NCBI RefSeq assembly: GCF_035943815.1
Contig: NZ_DASZBU010000010.1
Span: forward strand, 194,589-258,588
DNA from: Frateuria_A sp035943815
GTDB lineage: Bacteria > Pseudomonadota > Gammaproteobacteria > Xanthomonadales > Rhodanobacteraceae
Reading direction: 5' to 3'
Length of the DNA stretch: 64,000 bases
Shown here: positions 7,737-16,515 of the stretch, one piece after another
How positions within the stretch are numbered: the first letter of the stretch is position 1
Layout: the number at the start of each line of letters is the position of its first letter
Notes under the pieces: generated by a model
Told to the model about the DNA's origin: nothing
The model's database searches: none
The model's input: the letters and a program-made list of their open reading frames with translations, nothing else
Translations under genes and position numbers: made by a program

Positions 7737-9770
7737 TCAGCCCCGGCGGGCTTCCATGGCCCCGGCCAGGGCCTCGCCCAGTTGCTCCACTCGATAGGGC
7801 TTGTGCAGCAGCCTGACGCCCTCGGGCAAGGCTTCGTCCGCACCCTCCGTCGCATGTTCGTAGCCGGAGGTCAGCAGCGCGGGCAGTCCCGGACGCAGGC
7901 GCCGGGCTTCGCGCACCAGCTCGAATCCGCTCGCGTTGTCGGCCAGGGCCACGTCCGAGAAAAGCAGCCGGATGCCCTTGTCCCCGCGCAGCAGCGCCAA
8001 CGCCTGTGTGGCGTCTGCGGCTTCCAGCGTGTCGTAGCCGAGCGAGTGCAGGAAACGGACGGCCACCTTGCGCACACCCGGCTCGTCCTCGACCACCAGC
8101 ACCCGCGCGTGGCCCGGGCTGACGCTACCGGCCGTGCGTGACTCGCCGGCCTCTTCCTGCGGGGGCGCCGTCGGTAGCAGGATCTCCACCCGCGTCCCGC
8201 GACCGGGTTGGCTGCCGATGGTGAGGCGCCCGCCCGATTGCCTGGCGAAACCGTAGACCATGCTCAGCCCCAGGCCGCTGCCCTTGCCGGGATCCTTGGT
8301 GGTGAAGAATGGTTCCAGCGCATGGTCGAGCACGTCCTGTGCCATGCCGGCGCCGGAATCTTCGACCAGGAACACCACGTACCGGCCCGCCGGCAAACCG
8401 CCTGCCTCGTCGGCCACCAGATGGCGTTCGCGGGCACTGATGCGGAGCGAGCCACCCTCGGGCATGGCATCGCGCGCGTTGATCGACAGGTTGACCAGCG
8501 CGGTTTCCAGTTCGCCGGGGTCGGCATAGACGACGGGAATGTCCGCGGGACAATCCAGGCTCACGTGGATGCGGGCGTCGAACGTGCGCATCAACATGTC
8601 GCCGACGTCGTCGAATATCTGCTGGGGCCGCACACCGCGCGGACTCAAGGCACGGCGCCGGGAGAAACCAAGCAGCTTGCGCGTCAGGTTGATGCAGCGG
8701 TCGACCGCGCGGGACGCGCCATCGACCAGTTCACGGGCGTCGGCAATCTCACCGTACTCGGCTTCGAGCATCTGCAGATTGCCCGAGACGATCGTCAGCA
8801 GATTGTTGAAGTCGTGAGCGATGCCGCCGGTGAGCTGGCCCAGCGCATCCAGCCGCTGGGCATGCGCGAGCTGCTCTTCGCTTCGACTGCGCTGGATGGC
8901 CGCGGCGAGCATGTTGGCCGCCAGTTGCAGGAAGTGGAGCTGGTCGCTGTCCAGGTTGCGAGGCTCGTGGGTGAGCACAAGCAGCGCTCCGGTCACTTCG
9001 TGCCGATCCAGCAGCGCCAGGATCGCCGCATCGCTCAAACCGTGCGCGGCGAGCGCCGCACGCAAGGCAGGCAATTCGTCCTTGGGAGCCCGCGTCAGCA
9101 TCCACACGTCCGTGCGCTGCCTCTGCATCAGGTGCGCGGCCAGGTGGTCCTTGGCAAAGGCGTCCGCCAGGGCGTCGACCAGTGCGGGCGTGAGGCCGCT
9201 GGCCGAACGGATGGGCAAGGTCCTGCCGCCCGGAAGCCCGACCGCTATCGCCGCGCCATCGACCGCCAGCGCCTCGGCGATCAACGCGGAAACCGCGACG
9301 CGCAGGGAAGGGTCGCGACCGGATTCGAGCACCCGCCTGCCCAGCTCGGCCAGGTAGCCATCCCGACGCGCGCGCTCCAGGGCCTGGCGGGCACGTTGCG
9401 TTTCGGAGATGTCCCGCACCGACGCGGCGTAGAGACCATCTCCCGCGGGTCCCAACGCGATTTCCATGGGAAAGGCGTCGCCATTGCGTCGCACGCCCGT
9501 CAGTTCGTAGCCGGCACCCATCGGACGGACGCGAGGATGGGCCATGTAGCGCGAGCGATGGGTGGCGTGGATCGCGCGCGCGCCCTCGGGAAGCAGGCTT
9601 TCCACCCGCTGCCCGACCAATTCCCCCGGCGCGTAGCCGAACAGTCCGTGGGCCTGCGGGTTCGCCAGGACGATGTCGCCAGCCTGATCGACCACCACCA
9701 TCGCATCCGGCGCCATCTCGAAGAGCGTGCGGAACAGGTCCTCATTGCCGACGAGGCGCGGGAAAGTCAT
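7737..9770 (-). CDS. hybrid sensor histidine kinase (PAS-GAF-HisKA-HATPase-REC)
   Basis: 677 residues without transmembrane segments, so a cytoplasmic sensor. PAS domain about 8-125, GAF-like domain about 145-295, HisKA with GGIAHDFNNLL (phosphorylatable His319), HATPase with NARDAMPEGG, DSGAGM and GKGSGLGLSM, and a C-terminal receiver (about 556-677) with predicted phospho-acceptor Asp606. It is four bases downstream of the response regulator on the same strand and clearly forms an operon with it. The stop lies seven bases from the FNR-family gene, which converges. The PAS domain could bind haem or flavin; nothing in the sequence decides this. Confidence 0.93.
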   Translation of the reverse strand: MTFPRLVGNEDLFRTLFEMAPDAMVVVDQAGDIVLANPQAHGLFGYAPGELVGQRVESLLPEGARAIHATHRSRYMAHPRVRPMGAGYELTGVRRNGDAFPMEIALGPAGDGLYAASVRDISETQRARQALERARRDGYLAELGRRVLESGRDPSLRVAVSALIAEALAVDGAAIAVGLPGGRTLPIRSASGLTPALVDALADAFAKDHLAAHLMQRQRTDVWMLTRAPKDELPALRAALAAHGLSDAAILALLDRHEVTGALLVLTHEPRNLDSDQLHFLQLAANMLAAAIQRSRSEEQLAHAQRLDALGQLTGGIAHDFNNLLTIVSGNLQMLEAEYGEIADARELVDGASRAVDRCINLTRKLLGFSRRRALSPRGVRPQQIFDDVGDMLMRTFDARIHVSLDCPADIPVVYADPGELETALVNLSINARDAMPEGGSLRISARERHLVADEAGGLPAGRYVVFLVEDSGAGMAQDVLDHALEPFFTTKDPGKGSGLGLSMVYGFARQSGGRLTIGSQPGRGTRVEILLPTAPPQEEAGESRTAGSVSPGHARVLVVEDEPGVRKVAVRFLHSLGYDTLEAADATQALALLRGDKGIRLLFSDVALADNASGFELVREARRLRPGLPALLTSGYEHATEGADEALPEGVRLLHKPYRVEQLGEALAGAMEARRG

Positions 9771-9774
9771 GGCG

Positions 9775-10536
9775 CTACTCCTGGCGTACCGTGTCGCTGA
9801 AGATGTAGCCCGCCCCCCGCACGGACTTGATGAGCGTGGGCGCGGCCGGGTCCGATTCGATCTTGCGCCGCAGGCGTCCGATTTGGACGTCGACGGCGCG
9901 ATCGTACGGGCCTGAGTCCCTGCCGTAGAGGTGGTTCATCAGTTCGTCGCGCGAAAGCACCCGGTTGGCGTGGGTCACCAGGATCCGCAGCAGCCCGTAC
10001 TCGCCGCTGGTCAACGGCACCGAATCGCCCGAAGGCGCGGTCAGGGTCCTGCTGTCGAGCTCGAACCGATAACCGGCGAACCGGTAAACCGCCGGCCGCG
10101 ATGCAGCCTGCCGTGGACGTTCTGCGGAGCGGCGCAGAACGCTGCGGATGCGCGCGAGCAGCTCGCGCAGCTCGAAGGGCTTGGTCACGTAGTCGTCGGC
10201 GCCGACTTCCAATCCCACGATGCGGTCGACCGAATCGCCCCGCCCGGTGACGATGATCACCGGTCCGTGCCAGTGCTCGTGCAGATGTCGGGTCAGCTCC
10301 AGGCCATCTTCGCCTGGCAGGCCCAGATCCAAGAGCACCAGGTCAACCGTGTCGGTCGCAAGCAGTTGGAGCATGTCGGTGCCGTTGCCGACCATGCTCA
10401 TCCGGAAACCCTGCGCGGAGAGATAGCGCCTGAGGAGCGCGGCGACTTCGATATCGTCGTCGACGACCAGCAGGTGCGCCTGCCGGAAAGATATCCCTTG
10501 TTTGTCGGTGTCATGCGCTGACACGGAAGCCCCCAT
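9775..10536 (-). CDS. OmpR/PhoB-family response regulator
   Basis: 253 residues if started at ATG 10536 (MGASVSAHDTD); the frame stays open to 10632 and a GTG at about 10521 with GGGGG upstream is also possible, so the start is uncertain. The receiver has the acidic pair VVDDDIEVA, phospho-acceptor in VLLDLGLPGEDG and KPFELREL. The C-terminal winged helix includes LTSGEYGLLRIL, RAVDVQIGRLRRKIE and SVRGAGYIF. It is first gene of the two-component operon with the hybrid kinase. Targets unknown. No FNR-type box lies in a convincing position for it. Confidence 0.9.
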   Translation of the reverse strand: MGASVSAHDTDKQGISFRQAHLLVVDDDIEVAALLRRYLSAQGFRMSMVGNGTDMLQLLATDTVDLVLLDLGLPGEDGLELTRHLHEHWHGPVIIVTGRGDSVDRIVGLEVGADDYVTKPFELRELLARIRSVLRRSAERPRQAASRPAVYRFAGYRFELDSRTLTAPSGDSVPLTSGEYGLLRILVTHANRVLSRDELMNHLYGRDSGPYDRAVDVQIGRLRRKIESDPAAPTLIKSVRGAGYIFSDTVRQE

Positions 10537-10682
10537 CGGGCTAGGGAGTGGCGTTCGGGTTCCCGCCGGGAAACGGGAGTCCGCCCCGGCTCTTTCAGCC
10601 AAAACCACCTTTTTATAACAAGAAACATCCAAAGTCCGCGCGAAGTGGATTAAGAGCGCGTCAAATCAACCGACGCGCCGAT

Positions 10683-10696
10683 TTGACCCTCGTCAA
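10683..10696. promoter_or_regulatory. FNR/Dnr-type box TTGACCCTCGTCAA
   Basis: Perfect TTGA-N6-TCAA centred 66.5 bases upstream of the Usp start at 10756. Confidence 0.8.
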
Positions 10697-10755
10697 CAGG
10701 CGCCGCACCCAAGCGGGCGATGCTCTGTTCCGTCCACCGCCCGGGAGAAACCCCC

Positions 10756-11547
10756 ATGCTCGAGCTGCTCGTCGATGCCGGCCCGCACGCGGGCGGCTCT
10801 TTCCTCGAAACGGCGTTTTCGGTGGCCCGGCGCCTGGGCGCCTTCGCCTGCGGCTTCCAGGTGCTCCCGCTGCAACCGCCCGTGGCGCTCTCGTTCGAGA
10901 CGACCCTGCTGGAGGCCGAGGAGCGCAGCGCGCGCGCGCGGCGGGAATGGTGGCTGGGTCAATGCAGACAGGCGGGCATCGAAGGCGAATGGGAAATCCT
11001 TCGAGGCGAGCTGGCCGCAGCGGTCGCCAAGCGCTCGCGGCTGGCCGACCTGGTCTGCCTGGAAGTCTCTGTCGCAGGCGGCGCACGGAACGCGCAGTCG
11101 CCCGAGCCGGACCGCGCCCTGGTGCAGGCGGCAGGCCCGCTCCTGCTGGTGCCTGCCGCCTGGAAGATGGCGGCGGGTACGCGGATCCTGGTGGCCTGGA
11201 ACGGATCGGCCGAAGCCGCGACGGCCATCCGCGCGGCGCTCCCGCTGCTGGCCAAGGCCGCGGAGGTTTGCGTGCTCGACGGCGAGCAGGCCTGCCTGCC
11301 GGGCATCACCCCCTCGCCGTTGCCGCTACAGGCATGGATGGCCAGACAGGGCGTGGCTGCCCGGTGGGAGTCGCTCGATCCTTCGCGGCACCGCGAGGTG
11401 TCGATCGCCGACATCGCCGACCGGATGGGTGCCGATCTGCTGGTGATGGGCGCCTACGGTCACCACTGGACGAGCGCCTTCGGGCGGAGCCAGCTGACCC
11501 AGACCCTGCTGAGCCACATCGACCGGCCGATCCTGCTGTCGCATTGA
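10756..11547 (+). CDS. tandem universal stress protein (UspA family)
   Basis: 263 residues from ATG 10756, preceded by GGGAGA; an in-frame ATG at 10720 is less likely because it lacks a ribosome site. Two Usp halves are visible. The C-terminal one carries ILVAWNGSAEAATAIRAALP and ends LLVMGAYGHHWTSAFGRS, in which the usual glycine-rich ATP loop is degraded (no GG(S/T)), so nucleotide binding may be lost. The gene is monocistronic and convergent with the host-attachment gene. Confidence 0.88.
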   Translation: MLELLVDAGPHAGGSFLETAFSVARRLGAFACGFQVLPLQPPVALSFETTLLEAEERSARARREWWLGQCRQAGIEGEWEILRGELAAAVAKRSRLADLVCLEVSVAGGARNAQSPEPDRALVQAAGPLLLVPAAWKMAAGTRILVAWNGSAEAATAIRAALPLLAKAAEVCVLDGEQACLPGITPSPLPLQAWMARQGVAARWESLDPSRHREVSIADIADRMGADLLVMGAYGHHWTSAFGRSQLTQTLLSHIDRPILLSH

Positions 11548-11576
11548 TCCCATGGCCGGTCCCATGGCTGGCCCGC

Positions 11577-11999
11577 TCACCTGAGCAGATAGTCCCGGAT
11601 GCCGGCGCTGTCCAGGTTGGTGAGGTTGTGCCTGATCTCGCGCCCCACGCACTGCTGCACTGCCTTGCCCAACTGGCCGTGGAGAGTACCCAGGAAACGC
11701 GGCGCCGCCGCGATGACGAGCGTCTGGAAGCGCTGCTCCTCGTGCCCGGTGCGCAGCGTGGCGGCGAGGGTCGAGGCGAAACGCGCGGCGGCCTTGTCCT
11801 TCGGGTCGGTGTGCGCCTCGATCGCGTGACGGGTCGGCCCCACGCTCTCATGGACCCGCGGCGGCCGCTGGAAGGTCGGCCCATGGTTCGCCTCCGTATT
11901 CACGAAGCAGGCCGTTTCTTCCCAGGGCGCGCTGCAGGATTCGTACTCGAAAAGGCGGGCTTTTTCGCTATCGGCCACCAATACCCACGTCTTGTTCAT
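11577..11999 (-). CDS. host-attachment family protein
   Basis: 140 residues starting MNKTWVLVADSEKARLFEY, the hallmark N-terminus of the family annotated as required for attachment to host cells (first noted in Agrobacterium). Toward the C-terminus it has FQTLVIAAAPRFLGTLHGQL, close to the release-factor eRF1 domain 3-like fold of this family. Cytoplasmic, function unresolved; relatives are often linked to stress. It shares one palindromic box with the divergent CBS operon; the box centre is 69.5 bases from this start. Confidence 0.82.
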   Translation of the reverse strand: MNKTWVLVADSEKARLFEYESCSAPWEETACFVNTEANHGPTFQRPPRVHESVGPTRHAIEAHTDPKDKAAARFASTLAATLRTGHEEQRFQTLVIAAAPRFLGTLHGQLGKAVQQCVGREIRHNLTNLDSAGIRDYLLR

Positions 12000-12061
12000 G
12001 GCTCGCTCCGGCCGGGCAGTGACGTTGCATCGGCAGGGTAGGTCTGCGGGACACGGGCCAT

Positions 12062-12075
12062 TTGATCCTGGTCAA
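12062..12075. promoter_or_regulatory. shared FNR/Dnr-type box TTGATCCTGGTCAA
   Basis: A single perfect palindrome lies almost midway between two divergent starts, 69.5 bases from the minus gene (11999) and 65.5 bases from the plus gene (12134), so it may serve both directions. Confidence 0.8.
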
Positions 12076-12133
12076 TTGGCAGGGAGCCGGAACGGTCGAT
12101 CCTGCCTGCGGCACCAGCCAACGAGGAGGCGCC

Positions 12134-12580
12134 ATGCGTGCCATCGACATCGGCAGCCGACGCGTGATCCAGGCCGACGCATCCATGACGGTTACCGAAG
12201 CCGCCGGCATCATGCGCAGGCATCAAGCCGGTTGCCTGGTGGTGACGCGCGAGGAACGCGGCCGGGCGCTCCCCGTCGGCATCGTGACCGACCGCGATCT
12301 GGTGATGCGGGGCATTGCAGCGCACATCGACCCGGCCACCACCGCGCTCGAATACATGATGTCCGCGCCGCTGCTGCGCTGCCATCCGGAGGCGTCCATC
12401 GACGAGATCGTCGAAACCCTGCAGCAGCATGGCGTGCGACGGCTTCCATTGGTCGACGCCGCCGGAACGCTGGTCGGCATCGTGAGTACGGACGACGTGC
12501 TGGTGGCCCTCGCCGCGCTGTCGGACCGGATCAACCAGACGCTCAACGTCCAGTCCACGCTCGATCGTGCCTACCTCTAG
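12134..12580 (+). CDS. CBS-pair domain protein
   Basis: 148 residues from ATG 12134 preceded by GAGGAGG. Two CBS motifs, about residues 12-65 and 75-135, with GIVTDRDLVMR and VRRLPLVDAAGTLVGIVSTDD. CBS pairs bind adenine nucleotides and sense energy state. It is the first gene of an operon with a nucleoside phosphorylase and a PRPP synthetase, so a nucleotide-sensing role is a reasonable guess. Paralogue of the CBS protein at 26573-27022. Confidence 0.88.
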   Translation: MRAIDIGSRRVIQADASMTVTEAAGIMRRHQAGCLVVTREERGRALPVGIVTDRDLVMRGIAAHIDPATTALEYMMSAPLLRCHPEASIDEIVETLQQHGVRRLPLVDAAGTLVGIVSTDDVLVALAALSDRINQTLNVQSTLDRAYL

Positions 12581-12587
12581 GAGATCC

Positions 12588-14120
12588 GTGATCGCGCCGT
12601 TGCCAGACTCGCCCTTTCCGGGCGAACGGCTCCTTCCGCGTCGCATCGGCATCGACACGGGAGGCGAGCACGTGGTCTACCTCCCGCAAGCCTCCCCGGC
12701 CTGCCATGGCGAAGGCTTCGGGCCGCACTCGAGGCTGCAGGTGAGCATCGGTGACCGTCACCTTATGACGACACTGGCGATCGTGCAGGGCCGTTGGCTG
12801 GCTGCCGACGAGATCGGACTGTGCGAGTCGGCCTGGCTGAACCTGCAGCCTGCCGAGCACGAGTACGCGACCTTGTCCCATCCATCGAGCGTCGAGTCGC
12901 TCTCGAACGTCCGGGCGAAGCTGTACGGAGGGACGCTGGCGGATGCCCAGCTGCACGCGATCGTCGCGGACATCGCCGCGCAGCGTTACTCGAACGTCGA
13001 AATGGCGGCGTTCGTCACCGCCTGCAGCGGCGACCACCTCACGCTGGACGAGGTGGCTGCGCTGACCGGAGCCATGGTGGATACCGGTGCGAGACTGCAC
13101 TGGCCGAACCCGGTCGTGACGGACAAGCACTGCATCGGCGGACTTCCGGGGAACCGGACCACCCCGATCGTGGTGGCCATCGCCACCAGCCTCGGGCTGG
13201 TCATGCCCAAGACCTCGTCGCGAGCGATCACCTCGCCCGCCGGGACGGCCGACACCATGGCGGTGCTGGCGCCGGTGCAACTGGACATCGGGCGCATGCG
13301 CAAGGTCGTCGAGCGCACCGGCGGGTGTCTGGTATGGGGTGGGGCGATCAACCTCGCCCCGGTGGACGACATGCTGATACGTATCGAGCGCGCGCTCGAC
13401 ATCGACAGCCCCGGGCAACTGGTCGCTTCGATCCTCTCCAAGAAGATCGCCGCCGGCTCGACCCGAGTGGTGATCGATATGCCGGTGGGCCCCACCGCCA
13501 AGGTGCGCGGGATGGAACACGCACGGACGCTCGAGCGGATGCTGCTCGCGGTGGCCGCCCGCTTCGGCCTGGGCCTGACGGTGCTGGGCACCGACGGACT
13601 GCAGCCGGTCGGTCGTGGCGTGGGGCCTGCGCTGGAAGCGCACGACGTGCTTGCCGTGCTGCGGAACCTGCCCGCGCAGCCGCTGGATCTGCGCGAGCGT
13701 TCGCTGGCGCTCGCGGCCGCGGTGCTCGAAGCCGGCGGCCGTGCCGAGGGTGCGCAGGCGCTGGCGGTGGCGCGGGGGTGTCTGGACGACGGGCGCGCGT
13801 GGCGCCAGTTCCAGGCCATCTGCGAGGCCCAGGGTGGGCTTCGCGCTCCGGGTGTCGCCCCCTACCGGCATCCGGTGGTGGCTACACGTGAGGGCAGGGT
13901 GGAGGCCATCGACAATCGTCGCCTTGCGCAGGCGGCAAAGCTGGCCGGCGCTCCGCTCTCACCCCTGGCCGGCCTGGCCGTCGGCGTGCGCCTGGGCGAC
14001 GCAGTGGCGCGTGGCCAGCCGCTGTTCACCCTGCATGCGCAGAGCCCGGGCGAACTGGCCTACGCGCTGGAGTACGTGGCGCGCCATCCGGGCATCGTCG
14101 ACGTCGGGGCAGCGCCATGA
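12588..14120 (+). CDS. thymidine/AMP phosphorylase-type nucleoside phosphorylase
   Basis: 510 residues from the GTG at 12588, four bases after AGGAG; an in-frame GTG at 12567 overlaps the CBS gene. It has an N-terminal extension of about 90 residues absent from classical DeoA, then NVRAKLYGGTLADAQLHAIV, TDKHCIGGLPGNRTTP, and a phosphate/nucleoside region reading KTSSRAITSPAGTADTM. This long form is shared by archaeal AMP phosphorylase and a bacterial putative thymidine phosphorylase group. It catalyses phosphorolysis of a nucleoside or nucleotide to a (bis)phosphorylated sugar and base. It overlaps the PRPP synthetase gene by four bases (ATGA). Substrate unproven. Confidence 0.85.
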   Translation: MIAPLPDSPFPGERLLPRRIGIDTGGEHVVYLPQASPACHGEGFGPHSRLQVSIGDRHLMTTLAIVQGRWLAADEIGLCESAWLNLQPAEHEYATLSHPSSVESLSNVRAKLYGGTLADAQLHAIVADIAAQRYSNVEMAAFVTACSGDHLTLDEVAALTGAMVDTGARLHWPNPVVTDKHCIGGLPGNRTTPIVVAIATSLGLVMPKTSSRAITSPAGTADTMAVLAPVQLDIGRMRKVVERTGGCLVWGGAINLAPVDDMLIRIERALDIDSPGQLVASILSKKIAAGSTRVVIDMPVGPTAKVRGMEHARTLERMLLAVAARFGLGLTVLGTDGLQPVGRGVGPALEAHDVLAVLRNLPAQPLDLRERSLALAAAVLEAGGRAEGAQALAVARGCLDDGRAWRQFQAICEAQGGLRAPGVAPYRHPVVATREGRVEAIDNRRLAQAAKLAGAPLSPLAGLAVGVRLGDAVARGQPLFTLHAQSPGELAYALEYVARHPGIVDVGAAP

Positions 14121-15004
14121 GCCTGCTGTATGCCATGCCGGGCAACGGGGACTTCGCCGACGCGCTTTGCCGCCACACGGGATGGCGGCGCGGCGAACTG
14201 GACCTGCATCGGTTTCCCGACGGCGAATCGCTGCTGCGGCTGGTGACGCCGCCGCAGGGCGCGGTGGCGCTGGTGTGCACGCTCGATCGGCCGGATGCCA
14301 AGTTGTTCCCGCTGGTGCTCGCGGCGGCGACCGCTCGCGACCTGGGCGCCTCGCGGGTGGGCCTGGTGGCGCCCTACCTTGCCTATATGCGCCAGGACGC
14401 GCGATTCCGTCCGGGGGAAGCCATCTCGGCCCGCGTCCTCGGCAACCTGCTCGGCGCCAGCTTCGACTGGATCGCCACGGTCGATCCGCACCTGCACCGG
14501 ATACGCGACCTCGGCGAGGTCTTCGCCTGCCGTACGTGCGTCGCGCACGCGGCACCCGACCTCGCCACGTGGATCGCGGAAAACGTGCCGCGGCCCCTGC
14601 TGATCGGGCCTGACGGCGAGAGCGCCCAATGGGTGCGCGCGGTGGCATGCCGCATCGACGCTCCCTATGCCGTGGCCCACAAGGAACGGCACGGGGATCG
14701 CGAGGTGAGCGTGCAGCTGCCGTCGCTGGATGCCTGGCGTGGACACACCCCGGTCCTGCTCGACGACATGGCGTCGTCGGGATGCACGCTGCTGGATGCC
14801 TTGGGCCAGGTGCGCAGGGTACTGCCGCAAGCGGAGGTGTTCGGCATCGTCGTGCACGGCCTGCTCACCCGCGATGCCTGGGAGCGGCTGCACGCCGCGG
14901 GCATGTCCCGCATGGTCACGACCAACACCGTACCCGGCCGGTTCGCGGTGATCGACGTCAGTGCGCGGCTGGCGGAGCTCGTCCTGTCCTGCGGCAGCCC
15001 CTGA
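14117..15004 (+). CDS. prs: ribose-phosphate pyrophosphokinase-like protein
   Basis: 295 residues, slightly shorter than housekeeping Prs (about 315). Conserved sites: FPDGESLLRL, YLAYMRQDARFRPGEAISAR (ATP-binding region), DPHLHR, flexible loop KERHGDREV, and a PRPP loop VLLDDMASSGCTL, which departs from the usual DDxxDTGGT. The departures and the gene context suggest a specialised synthetase that works with the phosphorylase, making or using phosphoribosyl sugars, rather than the essential enzyme. Translationally coupled to the preceding gene. Confidence 0.85.
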   Translation: MSLLYAMPGNGDFADALCRHTGWRRGELDLHRFPDGESLLRLVTPPQGAVALVCTLDRPDAKLFPLVLAAATARDLGASRVGLVAPYLAYMRQDARFRPGEAISARVLGNLLGASFDWIATVDPHLHRIRDLGEVFACRTCVAHAAPDLATWIAENVPRPLLIGPDGESAQWVRAVACRIDAPYAVAHKERHGDREVSVQLPSLDAWRGHTPVLLDDMASSGCTLLDALGQVRRVLPQAEVFGIVVHGLLTRDAWERLHAAGMSRMVTTNTVPGRFAVIDVSARLAELVLSCGSP

Positions 15005-15047
15005 GCATGCGTTCGCGACCGCCGCCGGGTGCGCAGTCTCCGCTCGC

Positions 15048-15061
15048 TTGATCGAAGTCAA
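15048..15061. promoter_or_regulatory. FNR/Dnr-type box TTGATCGAAGTCAA
   Basis: Perfect palindrome centred 68.5 bases upstream of the cytochrome-porin start at 15123. Confidence 0.8.
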
Positions 15062-15122
15062 CACCCGTCGACCGCGCGGATGCGATGTTCGTCCCCGGCG
15101 CTTGAGCCTTGGGAGTCTTGCC

Positions 15123-16484
15123 ATGCGATCCCCCAGTACCTTCCAGCCGTGGATCCGCCGCTTGCTGAAGAACCTGCCGCTGGCCCTGCTGCTGTTGCCG
15201 TGGCACGTCCTCGCCGTTCCTTCCTACGCGAGGCAAACGGGGCAGCCATGCACGGCTTGCCACGTAGGTGGATTCGGCCCGCAGCTGACCGCCTTCGGGC
15301 GCCAGTTCAAGTTGCTCGGCTACACATTGCAGGGCGGGAACGGGGCGGACGTGCCGCTGTCCGCCATGCTGGTGGAATCCTTCACCCGCACCAGCAAGGC
15401 CCAGGAGGAGGTGCCGGCCAAGGGGTTCTCGCGCAACGACAACCTCGAGCTGCAGCAGGTGTCCGCGTTCCTCGCCGGGCGCCTGAGCGAGCACCTGGGC
15501 GTGTTCGCGCAGGCCACCTATTCGGAGAACGGCGGCCTGCTCGGCTGGGACAACATCGACCTGCGCTATGCGCGTACCTTCACCGGCCAGCATCACGGCG
15601 GCATCTGGGGCATTTCGCTCAACAACAACCCCACGGTGACCGACGTCTTCAACACGGCGCCCGCCTGGCAATACCCCTACATGGCCGCCGACCTCGCGCC
15701 GGGCGCGCCTGCCCAGCCCGTCCTCTTCGGCGCGCTCGGCGGGCAGGTGATCGGCTTGAACGGCTATGTGCAGATCGACGGTGCCCTGTATGCGGAAGCG
15801 GGCGTCTACCGCTCGCTGTCGCCCTCCTTCCTGCGCAAGGTCAACGCCGACTATGGCGGGCGGCTCGGTGGCATCACGCCCTACGCGCGGCTGGCCTATA
15901 CCTGGAACCTGCCGGCGGGGAGCTTCACGCTGGGCGGTTTCGCGCTCGACGTGAAGCGCGGGCTGACCACCACCAATGCCGCCGGAGAGACGGTTGCCAT
16001 GGCGGGTCCGCAGGACCGCTTCCATGACCTGGGCATCGACGCGAGCTACCAGCGCATCGGGGGCGATCACATGGTGACCGCTAATGTGCTGTACGTGCAC
16101 GAGCGCCAGCGGTTGGACGCCACCTTTGCGGCCGACGGCGCCGAGCATCTCCACGGCACGCTTTCGGCGTGGCAGGCCAATGCCAGCTACTGGTATCGCC
16201 AGACCTGGGGCGCCACCGTGGCTTGGTTCGCCGCCGACGGCAGCCGCGACGGACTGTTGTACGCGCCCTCGGGGCGACCGGACACGCGTGGTGCAAGCCT
16301 GGAAGTGGACTGGAATCCCTTCGGCCGCGCCAACTCCTGGTTGCAGCCATGGGCGAATCTGCGCGTGGGGGCGCAGTACACGCACTACACGCGGTTTGCC
16401 GGTCGCGTGCGCAACGTCGATGACGCCGGACGCAATGCGCACGACAACGACAGCGTGTTCGTCTTCCTGTGGCTGGCGATCTGA
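15123..16484 (+). CDS. Cyc2-like fused monohaem cytochrome and outer-membrane porin
   Basis: 453 residues from ATG 15123 with GGGAG upstream. A Sec signal peptide (about 1-31, hydrophobic ALLLLPWHVLA) is followed at once by a haem c site, C43-T-A-C46-H47, inside the stretch ARQTGQPCTACH...LTAFGRQFKLLGYTL. This ARQTG-CxxCH-LT-FGR-FK-GYT pattern is what I know from Cyc2, the outer-membrane iron oxidase in which one haem sits in a porin barrel. The remaining 390 residues alternate polar and aromatic positions and end in FVFLWLAI, as expected of a beta-barrel. It would pass electrons across the outer membrane; whether the donor is Fe(II) is unknown. Only one haem motif is present. Confidence 0.8.
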   Translation: MRSPSTFQPWIRRLLKNLPLALLLLPWHVLAVPSYARQTGQPCTACHVGGFGPQLTAFGRQFKLLGYTLQGGNGADVPLSAMLVESFTRTSKAQEEVPAKGFSRNDNLELQQVSAFLAGRLSEHLGVFAQATYSENGGLLGWDNIDLRYARTFTGQHHGGIWGISLNNNPTVTDVFNTAPAWQYPYMAADLAPGAPAQPVLFGALGGQVIGLNGYVQIDGALYAEAGVYRSLSPSFLRKVNADYGGRLGGITPYARLAYTWNLPAGSFTLGGFALDVKRGLTTTNAAGETVAMAGPQDRFHDLGIDASYQRIGGDHMVTANVLYVHERQRLDATFAADGAEHLHGTLSAWQANASYWYRQTWGATVAWFAADGSRDGLLYAPSGRPDTRGASLEVDWNPFGRANSWLQPWANLRVGAQYTHYTRFAGRVRNVDDAGRNAHDNDSVFVFLWLAI

Positions 16485-16490
16485 GCCCGC

Positions 16491-16513
16491 GGGGCCTTGC
16501 CGGCCAAGGCCCC
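16491..16513. terminator. bidirectional terminator-like hairpin
   Basis: Perfect nine-base stem GGGGCCTTG / CAAGGCCCC with a five-base loop, between the convergent cytochrome-porin and Usp genes. The T run after it is short (GTTTA), so it may only partly terminate. Confidence 0.6.
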
Positions 16514-16515
16514 GT

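Noticed and set aside
10640..10680. Possible further palindrome (GTCAAATCAACC) for the response regulator promoter
   Set aside because: Half-sites are not spaced by six bases and are not inverted; only the box at 10683 fits.
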